From assembly GCA_019155185.1 (NCBI GenBank), contig CM032802.1:859501-923500 (forward strand): a stretch of 64,000 nucleotides of DNA. The letters are read 5' to 3'. The translations under genes and the position numbers were made by a program. Below, in pieces: positions 10,831 through 21,815 of this stretch (positions are counted from its first letter, which is position 1; every line of letters starts with the position of its first letter). This DNA comes from Beaufortia kweichowensis. Lineage: Eukaryota; Chordata; Actinopteri; Cypriniformes; Gastromyzontidae. The notes beneath the pieces are model-generated. The model did no database searches, was not told the DNA's origin, and saw nothing but the letters and a program-made list of their open reading frames with translations.

Positions 10831-10860
10831 TTAATATATCACAAAACTGTGATATATTAA
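10831..10860. other. perfect 13-bp-stem hairpin
   Basis: TTAATATATCACA, loop AAAC, TGTGATATATTAA. A perfect palindrome with a 4-nt loop, followed by more ATTAAT/TTAATAT words. It may be the core of a small foldback element; no flanking duplication was seen. Confidence 0.8.
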
Positions 10861-11699
10861 TATTAATGATATTAATGTATGTTAATATGGTAATGTGCGT
10901 CATGATGTGACCTGAATATTTCAGCTTTAATTAACACAAGCAAAGTTCAGCCATATCCTTGAAAAGATGCTTTTCAAAAATTGTGCTATAGGTAAAAATA
11001 GAGAGTGTAAATTATAGCGTTATTCAGTACAGACTTCACATTATACTAGTGTTCACATCTCAATCCTTCTGTTACACAGACAATCCAAAGGCCTGTAGGG
11101 CTTTCGAGCCGGTCCGGTCCAGGTCTTCTGTGTTTCAATGCCTTCAGGCGGTTCTGACATTTCACGGCCTGTGCTGAGAGATGGTCCACAGCCTCCAGCA
11201 TCCACCTGAATGACTTTTAAAGCTGAAAGCTGCTTTGTGCAAGTAAGAGACAAATGCCACGCGCTCACAAAACCTCCAGCGCTCTTTCACGGGCTCTTCA
11301 AATATTCATAAGAGCTTCATCAGTGAAGTGCTTTTACAGACGAGAGGATAAACAATCTCCTCCATCCCTCCTGCATCACAAGAGCTTTTTTATTTGTTTC
11401 TTTTCTCATGGGAAAAAGATCATTAGTAATTTCATCTCCTCAAGTTTTAAGTTTCAAGTTTAAATCTTATGCAAAAATGTTTTATTCATTGCTCATTACA
11501 TTCCCTTCAAGCTCTGTATTGTTTCTGCTGTACTTAATGAATAATTGATGTCTAAATTATTTCATATAATGTCTAACAAATTGTTTTTACTCTTTCAGGT
11601 CAATTTTCTGAACTTTGCATTTAATAAACTTTCTGACAAATCTCTAAAGTTTGATATGTGATATATTCTCTGTGTCGATCAGTTCTTGAATGTTTGTTT

Positions 11700-12340
11700 C
11701 TTCATGTTAACAGGTAAGAGGCCCGGCCTGATGATTTCTCCATCGATTCGCAGTTCTTCGGGGACGACTGGAGCGCGACAAACCTTCATCGTTTCATTTT
11801 AGAGCAGCGGTGTGGATAAGAGAGGTAATCGCTGGAGAATAGATTGAATTTTTCATCAGTCTTCAAAAATAAAAACACGTTTCCATGCCGACTTGATTTA
11901 GTGACGTTTTCTGCTCACGGCTCGGAGAGAAATCTTCAGCTCACATTTACAATCCTGCCTTTGATAATTAATATGCAAAATATTTCTGCAGACGCGGAGG
12001 AAAACATAAAACGAGCCAATCGCGAATGCAAATACTACGATATTAGAGCAGGATTCAATTTCACAGACAAACAAAGATATGCGTTTTGATTTATTTTGTT
12101 AAAACACACTCAAAAAGCCATGAAGCTTTCACAGACGTAATGTGCCGTTATGGGATGGCAAATTATTGAGTTATCGGTTTTACGATTCCCGCTTTGCATC
12201 TGCTGATGGAGGGTTATTGTGCCTTATCATTGTATTGAAGCTTTCCAGAAAAAACTCATTAGCACACATTACATTTGATTATGAGAGCACACCTCCATGA
12301 AATTACAGCCGTTTTTTGTTCGCTCTCGTCATCTCAACAC
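11700..12340. promoter_or_regulatory. candidate cis-regulatory island
   Basis: CpG- and motif-rich relative to flanks. At 11959-11980 a TCF/LEF-type CTTTGAT, a homeodomain TAATTA and an octamer-like ATGCAAAA lie within 22 bp. A full octamer ATGCAAAT lies at 12026-12033. The 81-codon open frame here (11844-12089) has no recognisable domain. Regulatory function is inferred from motif density only. Confidence 0.3.
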
Positions 12341-12494
12341 CCTGATCTTATTTTAGGATTACTCGTTTCAAATCGAATCTTCTCGGGTCATTCCTGTTCT
12401 GTAACTGTACGGCACATTCATTTCTTTTTAAAGACGTATTTATATTTTATTTAGCAAACTGGAAATTATTTATTATTCACCTTTAAATCAATTT

Positions 12495-12680
12495 ATAAAA
12501 CATTCTTGATTCCGATTGGTCAATAGTTTTATTCATGATAATTCACAGTTATGAGCGTTTTATCTAATGATCACCCTTAACAACATAAACATATATCACA
12601 GTCACTCATTTTATCCAGCGGATGGAAGACTTTTAGTGATTTTACTTCCTAAAAGTTGCGCTGATACATATTTTTAGATT
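12495..12680. repeat. possible dispersed repeat fragment
   Basis: CATTCTTGATTCCGATTGGTC through TTATCCAGCGGATGGAAGAC resembles a fish repeat I recall, but there is no second copy in this window to confirm it. No coding content. 12681-13274 after it holds nothing recognisable apart from ordinary AT-rich sequence. Confidence 0.25.
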
Positions 12681-13274
12681 TTAAAATTTGTACAAAAATA
12701 CTGAGAAATTGGAATATTTCCAATATTACATAGACGTAAAAATGGTATTGTGTTATAAGAAGACCAAATTGTAACATAATCTTATTGTAAAAGTGATATT
12801 AGGTTAAATTCATCATGATAAAACCAACAGACGATCTTCCCCACAGCAAGTGTTGATCCCAAATGTTTATTTAGTATAAATATATCAAAACAACAAATCA
12901 CTATTCTGTTGGGTTAGCAAGGTGTTAATATGCCCCTAGCAAGCCTGTAGGTTGATTTCAGACTGATCTGGGTACAGATGAGGAGGATTTATAGCAAATG
13001 AGGCTCATTTTAGGCTTAATTCACACACACCGCTCGACCGAGACTCGGTACGGCGTGATCGGATTCACTTATTCCTCCTCATGGAACAGATCCGATCCAA
13101 TGAGGATGATAGTGACACGCTATTCATTTAACAGCGGTGATAATCTTCAGCCCTGTGTTATCAGCTGTATTAGTCGCAGGTAAATGACAGACGTCACTAA
13201 ATGACCTGCGTTAGTCACAGCAAAGAGTCAATCGATCAGGTCTTACGATCAATAAATAAATCAGCAACACTGAT

Positions 13275-13545
13275 CACAGATGAGATATCTCAATTATTTC
13301 ATCAATGAGATTAAATGGAAACGTTTGTTTAAGTCTCGTCTGTGTTTGAGATATTTCTCCCAAGAAAGAGAGTCAGAAATAGAGATCTCAACAATGACAC
13401 AAACTCAACTCAGATTGGTCAAGTCTGACATTAAAAGTCAATTTTATTGTTCAATTATCAACTTAAACATTTACACAAATCCAGATTATTTTACCTCAAC
13501 AATCTACATTCATTTACACCTTCATGTAGTTTAATGATTGTCTTA
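13275..13545 (+). mobile_element. family D dispersed repeat, + copy
   Basis: Shares a run of similar blocks (CACAGATGAGATAT, GATATTTCTCC, GTCAGAAAT, TCAAGTCTGACAT, AATCCAGATTATTTTACC, CTCAACAATCTACATTC, CATGTAGTTTA) in the same order as the reverse complement of 25050-25440. The matches identify a repeat family of at least about 400 bp. The class is not known to me and no transposase is visible. Confidence 0.8.
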
Positions 13546-13859
13546 TCAGTTTGATTTTAACTAACATTAAGTACAAAAAACTAACCTGCAATTTTATGTT
13601 TCAAACAGAGATGGCGATGGAGAGGCAAAAGAGCAACTTTAAAACCGCTAATGAGGAAACAAATACTGACTTTCTGAACAAATCAGTTTTAGACTGAATG
13701 AATGTGGATAGGTAGAGAAAAGCACAGCACCCTCCTTTTACTACAAATGTCCAAGATAATATTTTACTCTTATTAAAATCTCACAGCTCCTTTTGGTCCA
13801 CACCTCGTTCTTCACCCCAGGGAGAGTTTTAATATCCTTATAATTTAATATCCAGTTCA

Positions 13860-14170
13860 GGTTTATACGGATCTACTGCCGAGCTTATGAAAATACTCCC
13901 TCGGTGTGCTTCGAGGAAATTCTTTTTCTCATTATTGTAAATGTTGCATGAATAATTTGTCGGTCCCCACCCGTGACTCATTTAAGCATCGGCCCGTGAT
14001 ACTGTTCTCTCAGAGCCGTTGACGGATATTGAATTTGCATCTGCAAATAGTATTTAATTTGGCTTTTGAATGCCAGGCTGTTCAATTGAGAATCCTAGAA
14101 ATGCTAATTTGCTCGTCTGGTGCATGTCAGACGTTTTGGCTTTCAAATCCAAAGAGACCTTTGAGAAATC
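13860..14170. promoter_or_regulatory. candidate enhancer with palindromic POU site
   Basis: At 14033-14048 an octamer ATTTGCAT overlaps an inverted repeat, ATTTGCA-TC-TGCAAAT. POU factors are known to dimerise on such palindromes. Around it are GTTCAATTGAG, GCTAATTTGC and ATGAATAATTTG. No open frame. Regulatory role is inference. Confidence 0.35.
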
Positions 14171-14551
14171 GATTGCTTGGCTGTTTTTAAACCAGAGTTA
14201 GATGATATTATTTTTATAGAAATGCTTTGTGTCAGGAACAGGTGATGTCTATGAGCAGACAGCCTCACAAATGAAAACTGTTTCTATTCTGTAAAATAAT
14301 CTACTGTATACTTTTCAATAAAACTCAAAATCAGGATCAAACAGCCTTCTGCACTAAAACTCAAAAGTGTCCTTAGAGAGACGACACGTTTGTTTTTGAG
14401 TTGTAAACTCATTGACCTCAGGTGTCAGTTTGACGGTCAGATATGCTGATGTTTAAGGCCACTGATCGTCCTTGAGTTTGTATGTGTAGCAGAACAGAGA
14501 CTCAACACATCAATATTCATGCAGGACAGACAAACAGCATCCCTCAGGTCC

Positions 14552-14577
14552 AGAGAGAGAGAGAGAGAGAGAGAGAG
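14552..14577. repeat. (GA)13 microsatellite
   Basis: Perfect GA run of about 26 bp. The stretch 14171-14551 before it shows no gene or clear repeat. Confidence 0.95.
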
Positions 14578-14877
14578 CTGCCAAAAACAACAAGGACACC
14601 AAAGTAACTGTGTCCCTTCACATTAACTAGAAGACTAAAGCCTTTCTTTATCTCTGTGTTGTAGTTTCTCAGAATGAATCTTGGATGTGTTCATTTTATC
14701 AACAATATGTGCTGGATAACGCTTTTCAAGATTTAGGATTGCAGAGATCTTTTGACAAGATCTTAAAGAGTTTCACTTAAAGCGGTTCACAAAATATCTG
14801 TTTATTTTGGTGACTATTGGTGGACATATAAAACGTTTTATTGGGAACCTCAAACACTGATGAATTGAATTGATGAA

Positions 14878-15083
14878 TTAAAAACAAAGATTCCTAGAAG
14901 GTGTTGAAATCAGTCTGTATGGGTCTATAAATAACCTTTTAACATCCACAAAACTTCTCTGTTGCACTTAAAGTTTGTTGTAGTGGAAAAAGTTTCTACA
15001 GACTATAAAAAGGTAAAAAGAAACTGACCAGTTGTGGCACTAATGTGAAGAACCTTTCGTAGCATCTTTACTTTTAAGATTGC
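14878..15083. mobile_element. family C MITE copy
   Basis: Blocks AACCTTTTAACATCCAC, TTGTAGTGGAAAAAG, and GTGAAGAACCTTTCGTAGCA, ending in ACTTTTAAGA, match in order the other family C copies (28604, 29138, 31155, 44252, 60588). The ends CTTTTAAGA/TCTTAAAAA act as the terminal motif. Non-coding. Limits are approximate. Confidence 0.7.
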
Positions 15084-15779
15084 AGGAGGATGTATTAAGA
15101 CATGTAAGGTTAGACTTGAGATTTAGTTGGATTTTAAACCAGTATCACTAATAATCTAGTTAAAAGACAAAGAGTAAACCATGTGTGTGTTTCTTCAGAA
15201 TGAAGCGTCATTAAAGAGCATCTACTTCATCCTAAAGCTACTGACTGCACAGATTCTGTGACCTCCGTTTGAAAAGCTTCTCATCCATCTACTGTAATGA
15301 ATTGACTGAATTACTGACTGAGAGAAACAAATGTTCCCTTCAGAGTAACTGAGGAGACGGACGCTGGATTCTTGGGTTTGATGATTTTCTGGAAGTCTCT
15401 GTGCTGGTCAGAAACTCCTTCATTACTGACTCTCTCTCATCTCATTTTAAACTTAAATGCTGTTCTGCTTGGTTTTTTTGGAACATATATATTTTATTAA
15501 TATGACCTGTAAGGAAAATTAGTTATATATAGATGTTTTTGCATTTCAGTGCTATAGTGTGTTTAAAGATTATCTCATAAAACAACAATACAACACCTTC
15601 TCATCTCTAATGAATCCCTGAACAACTCATTTTTAAAAGCGACAGAAAAACATCATTAATAACTGCTCGTGTCTCTGAGGGTTCATGTGTTGTTAAAACA
15701 CAGAAGGTCATTCAAACATCCCGAAGCCATCTGGTGCTCACCAGCCCTGACAAAATCTAACTTTATCTTCACTATATCA
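15084..15779. other. non-coding spacer
   Basis: No gene or repeat recognised. The longest T run is at about 15470-15480. Confidence 0.5.
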
Positions 15780-16090
15780 GCAGGTTACGGCTCTTCTGCA
15801 GCGAGAGACGGGGAATGGAAGGAGTCGTCGGTAAACGATTAGAGCCGCAGCAACGCAGTGGTTCATGATTTGTGTGTTTGGCAGGAGAATTTTCCCTCAT
15901 CATAACCTGAATCTCACACGTGACATCTTTTCCACTTCTATGGGAAGGTTATGAAATGAGGGGATTGGCAGCCGTACGGATACAAGTCTTTAGGGGATGT
16001 GAAGCATGTGTAATGGTGTACAAGCTGCTCGGCGATGCTAATGAAACAAGCAGCTTAGCATCTGTTTCAGGACTGGATTAGAATGAGAAA
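15780..16090. other. CpG-richer island, possible conserved non-coding
   Basis: Holds GCAGCGAGAGACGG, GTCGTCGGTAAACGATTAGAG, and a repeated AAGCWGCT/GCTAATGAAAC context near 16020-16060. TAAACGATTAG combines forkhead-like and homeobox-like words. No open frame of note. Confidence 0.25.
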
Positions 16091-16254
16091 CTGCTGTCGG
16101 AAATTAGTCCAGAAATGTCATTATGTGTGTGAAAAACGGTGTTGTAGGATTGTAATGTATCGTAAAAGAGTCGATCTCTATTAATGTCCAGGTCAGATTT
16201 CACTAAAATCAAATAAATAAACTGTCCCTTTAATGGTCCTGAAGAAAACTTTGA

Positions 16255-16478
16255 GCAAATCTTTCATTATTTCTTCACTCTCATGTCATGTCAAACCTGT
16301 ATGTTGATATTCAACATTGACTCTCGTTGACTTTCATTGTATGAACACAAAACCACTGAGACATTTCACACAATATTATCTTTAGTGTTACACTGAAGAA
16401 AGAGTCTCATACAGGTTTTAAATAACATGAAGATGATTAAATAATAAAAAAAATTTGGGAACTATCACTTAAAGAACA
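16255..16478. mobile_element. family B palindromic MITE
   Basis: Left arm TTCTTCACTCTCATGTCATG then TCAAACCTGTATG; the right arm read on the other strand gives AATCATCTTCATGTTATTTA then AAACCTGTATG. The right end is GGGAACTATCACTTAAAG. This is the long-inverted-repeat layout of a very common cyprinid MITE, as far as I recall. Shorter pieces occur at 23701 and 56447. The far left end is missing. Confidence 0.75.
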
Positions 16479-16794
16479 TTTTGACATATTGAAAACAAAC
16501 AAAGAGCTGATTTTATTAGCAACAAAACAGCAATAAAAAATAATATCTTTATTATTGTAATTTTTTATTATTATCATTTTTATCATTATTACATTATTTG
16601 TCCATTGGTCATTTACTAACCCTCGCCTGACCCTTAAAGTTCCACAGGCTGTTTGTGACCTTTGACCCTAAAGACTCAGACCTCATTTTATGTCCAGTGA
16701 AAGCTCTGTGTTCTCATCCCTGATCATTCTCACATGTTCTTTCTTCCTGTGGTGTGTCACCTTCTGTTCACAAGAACGATATGTTAACACTGAA
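16479..16794. other. non-coding spacer
   Basis: Contains an ATT/TTA-rich trinucleotide-like stretch at about 16540-16605 (TTATTATTATC). No gene. Confidence 0.5.
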
Positions 16795-16829
16795 TTCTCT
16801 CTCTCTATCTCTCTCTCTCACACTCTCTA

Positions 16830-16860
<31 letters not shown>

Positions 16861-16876
16861 CTCTCTCTCTCTCTCA

Positions 16877-16973
<97 letters not shown>

Positions 16974-17015
16974 CACTCTCTCTCTCTCTCTCTCTCTCAC
17001 ACTGTCTCTCTCTCT
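16795..17015. repeat. (CT)n array with CACA interruptions, 221 bp
   Basis: CT array interrupted at near-regular points by ATCT and CACACT blocks. Repeat translation explains the Leu-Ser frames. Confidence 0.96.
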
Positions 17016-17055
17016 AAGCTGGTAACTAATGTTCCTCTCGTCTGTGTTTCTCCAG

Positions 17056-17275
17056 AGATGGAGGGTGGTCCTTCACCTGGAACAGGAGGCGGGTTGGACT
17101 GCATTAATGGAGCATCATGGGCTGCTGGTTTATTTACACTCTCTTTGTTTTATTCATGATGGTTTAGTTTCGCTTCAGTCAGTTGAAGAGAGTGACACGC
17201 TATCGCCACGCTCGCTCACACTGAGCAACTGTATGAATAATATGCAGCGGAAGAGAATTAATCTGCTTCAATAAA
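17056..17275 (+). other. candidate 3'-terminal exon (unproven)
   Basis: A good acceptor (CTCGTCTGTGTTTCTCCAG, ending 17055) is followed by a GC-richer stretch and by AATAAA at 17270-17275 with a GT-rich sequence (CTCTGTGGGATT) just after. One frame starts ATG and reads MEGGPSPGTGGGLDCINGA before stopping 33 codons in; another reads DGGWSFTWNRR and stops at codon 17. No family recognised. The acceptor polypyrimidine tract is partly supplied by the CT array, so it may be fortuitous. Confidence 0.18.
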
Positions 17276-17593
17276 CCTCTGTGGGATTCTCATGTAGTGA
17301 GAGAAACCCTGTAGATAACTCAGCAAATTAAAGGAGAAATAGTCCACCTATGAATTACGAAGATGCTTTTATAGCAATATTTTCTCAGCTATACAGTAAT
17401 ACAGATGAGAGTTTCTTTTATGTGTAACTGTAATGTGTTTATTTGGACTTATATTCCACCAAATGACAACATGCTTGATTTTACAAACCAAGAAATGAGT
17501 TGAAGTGAATTGACAGCATTCTACAAAGACAGAAGTTATTTTGAACCCAGAAGCTTCATTTAAATGCTCATCTTTCACTCACAACCTGAGATT

Positions 17594-17597
<4 letters not shown>

Positions 17598-17626
<29 letters not shown>
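17598..17626. repeat. (CT)n microsatellite
   Basis: Perfect CT run of about 28 bp. The 17276-17597 stretch before it includes a weak family B-like end (TTAAAGGAGAAATAGTCCACC, one base longer than typical) at about 17329. Confidence 0.95.
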
Positions 17627-17628
<2 letters not shown>

Positions 17629-17699
17629 TAAACTAATTATTCCTTCATTATTCAGTCATCACATTAAAATCATATTATAATTTTAGATTTTGTAATCAT

Positions 17700-17960
17700 T
17701 CTGACTCACGTTTGTCGCCCAAAATGAGAAACAAAAAGAAGTTACGGAGAAGTTGTTCACCTGACCTCATTCGGGCCGAGCGACTAAACTTTGCTCTCCT
17801 GACGCAGGTCATCCATTAATGTAGTCCACTTCTCAAGAGGCACAAAACTCGTGCAGTTATGAAGGAAAAACTTTGCTCTTGCTAAAAATAACCACCTTTG
17901 CCAACCTCCTCACTTTGTGGGTCAACGGCTGGCTGATATTGATCGTTTTAAATTACTCCT
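17700..17960. other. possible conserved non-coding block
   Basis: Less AT-rich, with TGTCGCCCAAAATGAG, CATTCGGGCCGAGCG, GGTCATCCATTAATG and CTAAAAATAACC (a MEF2-like word). No gene. Function unproven. Confidence 0.22.
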
Positions 17961-17971
17961 GCACTCCTTAC

Positions 17972-18194
<223 letters not shown>

Positions 18195-19171
18195 GTCTGT
18201 GTAAAGGTAGTGATGTGGGATATTGGTACATCACAACGACAGCCTGTGATGCATAAACACCTTCCTTTATTGATTTCTGTGGCTGTCAGGGGAGGATTTC
18301 AGCTGATTTGACTTTATCAGAGTTTGTTCGGTGAGGACGGACCACCCGCCGCTGTTCAGGAACATTTTTAATAATCTTGTTTTATAGACCCGGTCTCAAG
18401 GTCAATAACATTTCCATTATAACAGTTAAGAGTTGGGGATGTACATGTTGTTTTTGTGACCTGTGGCTCAGCAGTAGCGCACATGATTTTGGTTATATAT
18501 TTGGGTTCTGATCTGGATTGTGGCCCAGTTTAACATCTTTTTTCAATATTCTGTATGTTCTAATAATGAAGCAAAAGTCAACATAACCAATATTAATAAT
18601 AATAACCAGAACGTAGAAGTAGATATAGTTTGGCTGGTTCATGTCACCATGTTATTGTAGATGTTGTAACTGCATCATTCTTGGGCAAAAACCATCTCTA
18701 CTCATTGATCTGAAACTTATATGGAAATAATTCCTTTTTTTTTATTTCAGGTGATTAAAGCAAAAAATTGTTGACTTCAGAAGTAAGAATCGTGCAGAAG
18801 ATGCAGATTGATGTAATGTCTGTTCAACTCATTTATATGATAAATCTATACATATAATGAAACGTTTCAACTGTTAGATTTTGAGTTGGATTGACATCTG
18901 TATCTGTATTGACACAAGATATAATAAAATGGGTTTTTCTCTAGTGATTTGTGCTGGTTTAAGTTTCAAGCCTCTAAACGTTTCATCTTGTGCTCTATTA
19001 TGTTTATGATGTTTTGACAGGAGAAATAATAAATTCAGACTCTAATGAGGGAACTGAATGCATGAGATGGATTGTAAATCTCTGTCTAATAGGATTTCTA
19101 TTGCTGAAGGTATTGTGGAAATCTAATACAAGATTTGACTGATTAAACCTGTTTTAATGTCTGTTTGTCAT
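18195..19171. other. non-coding spacer
   Basis: AT-rich. No gene, microsatellite or recognised repeat. Confidence 0.5.
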
Positions 19172-19280
19172 ATGGGCAATTCCATGTAAATGTCAATCTT
19201 ACAATGACAAAATCAATCAAAGGTTTTCATCATACTAATAGTTCAGATGTCAATATTTGCTGGTTTAGATCCTCATGTGA
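19172..19280 (+). mobile_element. family E dispersed repeat, + copy
   Basis: ATGGGCAATTCCATG, AAATGTCAATCTTAC, AAAGGTTTTCA, CATACT, TGTCAATATTTG and CTCATGTGA occur in the same order as on the minus strand at 55475-55590. One family of unknown class. TGGGCAATTCCATG may be a terminal motif. Confidence 0.75.
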
Positions 19281-20859
19281 GGTCTCTCCTAAAGTTTTTA
19301 ATTTGTTTATGTTTAATTCATGATTCTTCATAGTAAAGTGCTGTTTTCGGAAGATCTGCAAACAACAGAAGACATCCGTGGAAAAACATTATACGACTTT
19401 GAAACAAACTAAAGGTGAGGTAATAATGGCAGATTTTCTTTGAACGTATGAATGTTTTTTTTACAGAGAAAACAGCAGATGATTATAGTTGATGTAAGTA
19501 AATTGATGTTCGGCTGATATTTTGCAGGTCTGTAACAGAGAGCAGAAATCAGTGCACGCTGTCATATTCAATTCTCCTCATCACCGCTGAAGGGTTTACA
19601 GTGTTTTTCAAATACACCCCGTATTTATTCTCTATTGTGTGTCAGAGATGAATTCTGCCGTCTGGTTTGTGAAGAATCACCTTCTTTGTAGTCAGGTGTG
19701 TTCTGTCTTTTCATACGACAGGCTTTTACTTTCTTTGATCGCTTGATGAAACGTCTTTGAAAGGAAACCAATGTTCCGGCTTTCTGCTCAGAAGTGACAA
19801 AGTTCAAGTTCGTCATTTCAGCATCCAAGGACACGTTTAAATGAAAACTTGTCCGTATATTTACCGTGTCACAAAACAGCCATAGGCCTGTTGCTTTAAG
19901 AAACACAGACTCACTTTTTCTCATAAATAATAAAACCGGTTAAAATAATTTTAGAAGCTTTTTGCAGCATTATCTACACTCGAGTTTTCACATGCTTATT
20001 TAAATGTATTTTCCTGAAATGTTTGTAGTGTACTTTTGTCTGTTTGTTTTATACTTGATCGTGTCCCTGAGGAGTATCTGACAGGCATCTTAACACCATC
20101 TCAGAGGACATCGACATCCATTAAGATCCTCTGCTGTGAAACATGTGAGACTGTGAATGTTTGCTGCTCAGCTTTCTCATTTTCTACTCAAACACATTTG
20201 TGCAGGTGTGTTTGATCTTCTCTTCACCCGCCGGTCACACAATCACTGCTGTTTGGACTTTGATTTTCTCTGTACAGATTAAAAAAGGAGACGTTCATAC
20301 ACACACATCAGGCGAGATCAACGTGTGACGCATATAATAAGTTCTTTTAAAGTTAATAAATGTTGCAATAATTTTAAGAGAGCATTTATCAACATCATAT
20401 GTCATTGCTTGTAAATCTAAAAATAACATCATTTTTTTTCTTAACAGAACGTGTGTTTCTCGTCCTCTCTCCTTTTAAAGAAAAATAAAGAATTACAAAA
20501 AAGCTTTAAAGAAAATTGAACAGATACTATATTGTGTCATGTAAAATAAGAATCTGTTTCGATCTTATGAGAGTCTAATTCTGAAATGTTGATGAACTTG
20601 TAGATATTTGAAACTCATTTGTTTTGACTTGCACATAAAGCATTTTCTGAAGATGTGTAAATTCATGATGCATGTGAGGTTTGACAGTGTTGCTAGGCGG
20701 TTGCTAAGGAGTTGTGAGCGGTTAGCCATCCCCACAGCTCTATAATATTCTAATCTCTAGATAGATTACAGAACAGTTTGTATTATTATTAGAAATCATA
20801 TTTTTTACGCTGAATGTGAGTCACTGTGCTTGGCTTGTGAACAGGGAGGTTTGTAAAGC
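19281..20859. other. non-coding spacer
   Basis: No gene. A 99-codon minus-strand open frame (19625-19924) has no recognisable domain. A GTTGCTAGGCGGTTGCTAAG word near 20690-20710 belongs to the GTTGCTA family of the 21300 minisatellite. Confidence 0.5.
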
Positions 20860-21245
20860 GTGTTACATTAGATTATCATCAGGCTGTTTCTTATTGTGTG
20901 GCTGTTTATTCATTTATCGCATGAACCGCCTGGACTAATTCATCACGTTAGCGAAGATTACATTGTGAGATAGGATGCAGAAGAGATAGTCGCCCTTGCT
21001 GAGGGTGTTGGGCTGGCATTAAACATTCTCACCCTTATATTAGCACATTAGAAGAGCGTTAACCTCATCACAGAGGCAAAGACAGAAAGGCCAGATCTGC
21101 CCCGCAGTCACCTACAGCCCACAAACTGCCCATAAACCCTCACCGCACATAATGAAAAGACCTGCTTAAGATTTTATGGGCTTCCCAATGCGCCAGGCCT
21201 GAAATCTACATGCGTTTATGGGCCAAAAGGACACAACTGGGACAA
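20860..21245. promoter_or_regulatory. candidate regulatory island with three TTTATGGG sites
   Basis: CCCATAAA (21129-21136), TTTATGGG (21173-21180) and TTTATGGG (21215-21222) lie within 94 bp. TTTATGG is the known core bound by posterior HOX and CDX proteins. Upstream are TTTATCGCATG, GGACTAATTCATC and CATTAGATTATC. No open frame of note. Confidence 0.38.
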
Positions 21246-21299
21246 GATGATGTCAGAAGAGGTACAAAGTTATATTAATGTACAATTACTGCTATACTG

Positions 21300-21815
21300 G
21301 TTTGTAGGGTGTTTACTGTGGTGTTGCTAGAGTATTTTGGGATATTTTTATGATGTTAGTAGAGTGTTGTATGTGCTTGCTATGGTGTTGGTAGTGTTTT
21401 GGGTGTTTACTGTGGTGTTCCTAGAGTATTTTGGGATATTTTTATGATGTTAGTAGAGTGTTTTAGGTAGTTGCTATGGTGTTGGTAGTGTTTTGGGTGG
21501 TTTCTATGGTGTAACTAGAGTATTGTGGGTGGTTGCTATGATTTTAAAAGAGCTCTGGGTGGTTGCTGTAGTGTTACTAGGATGTTTTAGATGGTTGCTA
21601 TGGTGTTGCTAGAGTATTTTGGGATATTTTTATGATGTTAGTAGAGTGTTTTAGGTAGTTGCTATGGTGTTGGTAGTGTTTTGGGTGGTTTCTATGGTGT
21701 AACTAGAGTATTGTGGGTGGTTGCTATGATGTTGGGAGGTATCTATGGTGTAACTAGAGTATTGTGGGTGGTTGCTATGATGTTGGGAGGTATCTATGGT
21801 GTTACTAGAGTGTTC
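21300..21815 (+). repeat. GGTTGCTATGGTG minisatellite with nested periods
   Basis: Tandem, diverged units of GTTGCTATGGTGTT-GCTAGAGT-TTTGGGTG. Three nested periods are visible: a 51-bp unit in the last part (two near-perfect copies from about 21690), and the marker AGTATTTTGGGATATTTTTA at 21331, 21424 and 21613, i.e. offsets of 93 and 189 bp. Because 51 is a multiple of three, the frame stays open and gives the repeated GGIYGVTRVLWVVAMML; this is a by-product of the repeat. Confidence 0.92.

Noticed and set aside
17329..17358. Extra family B element end
   Set aside because: Only about 30 bp with several mismatches and no following arm; could be chance similarity.
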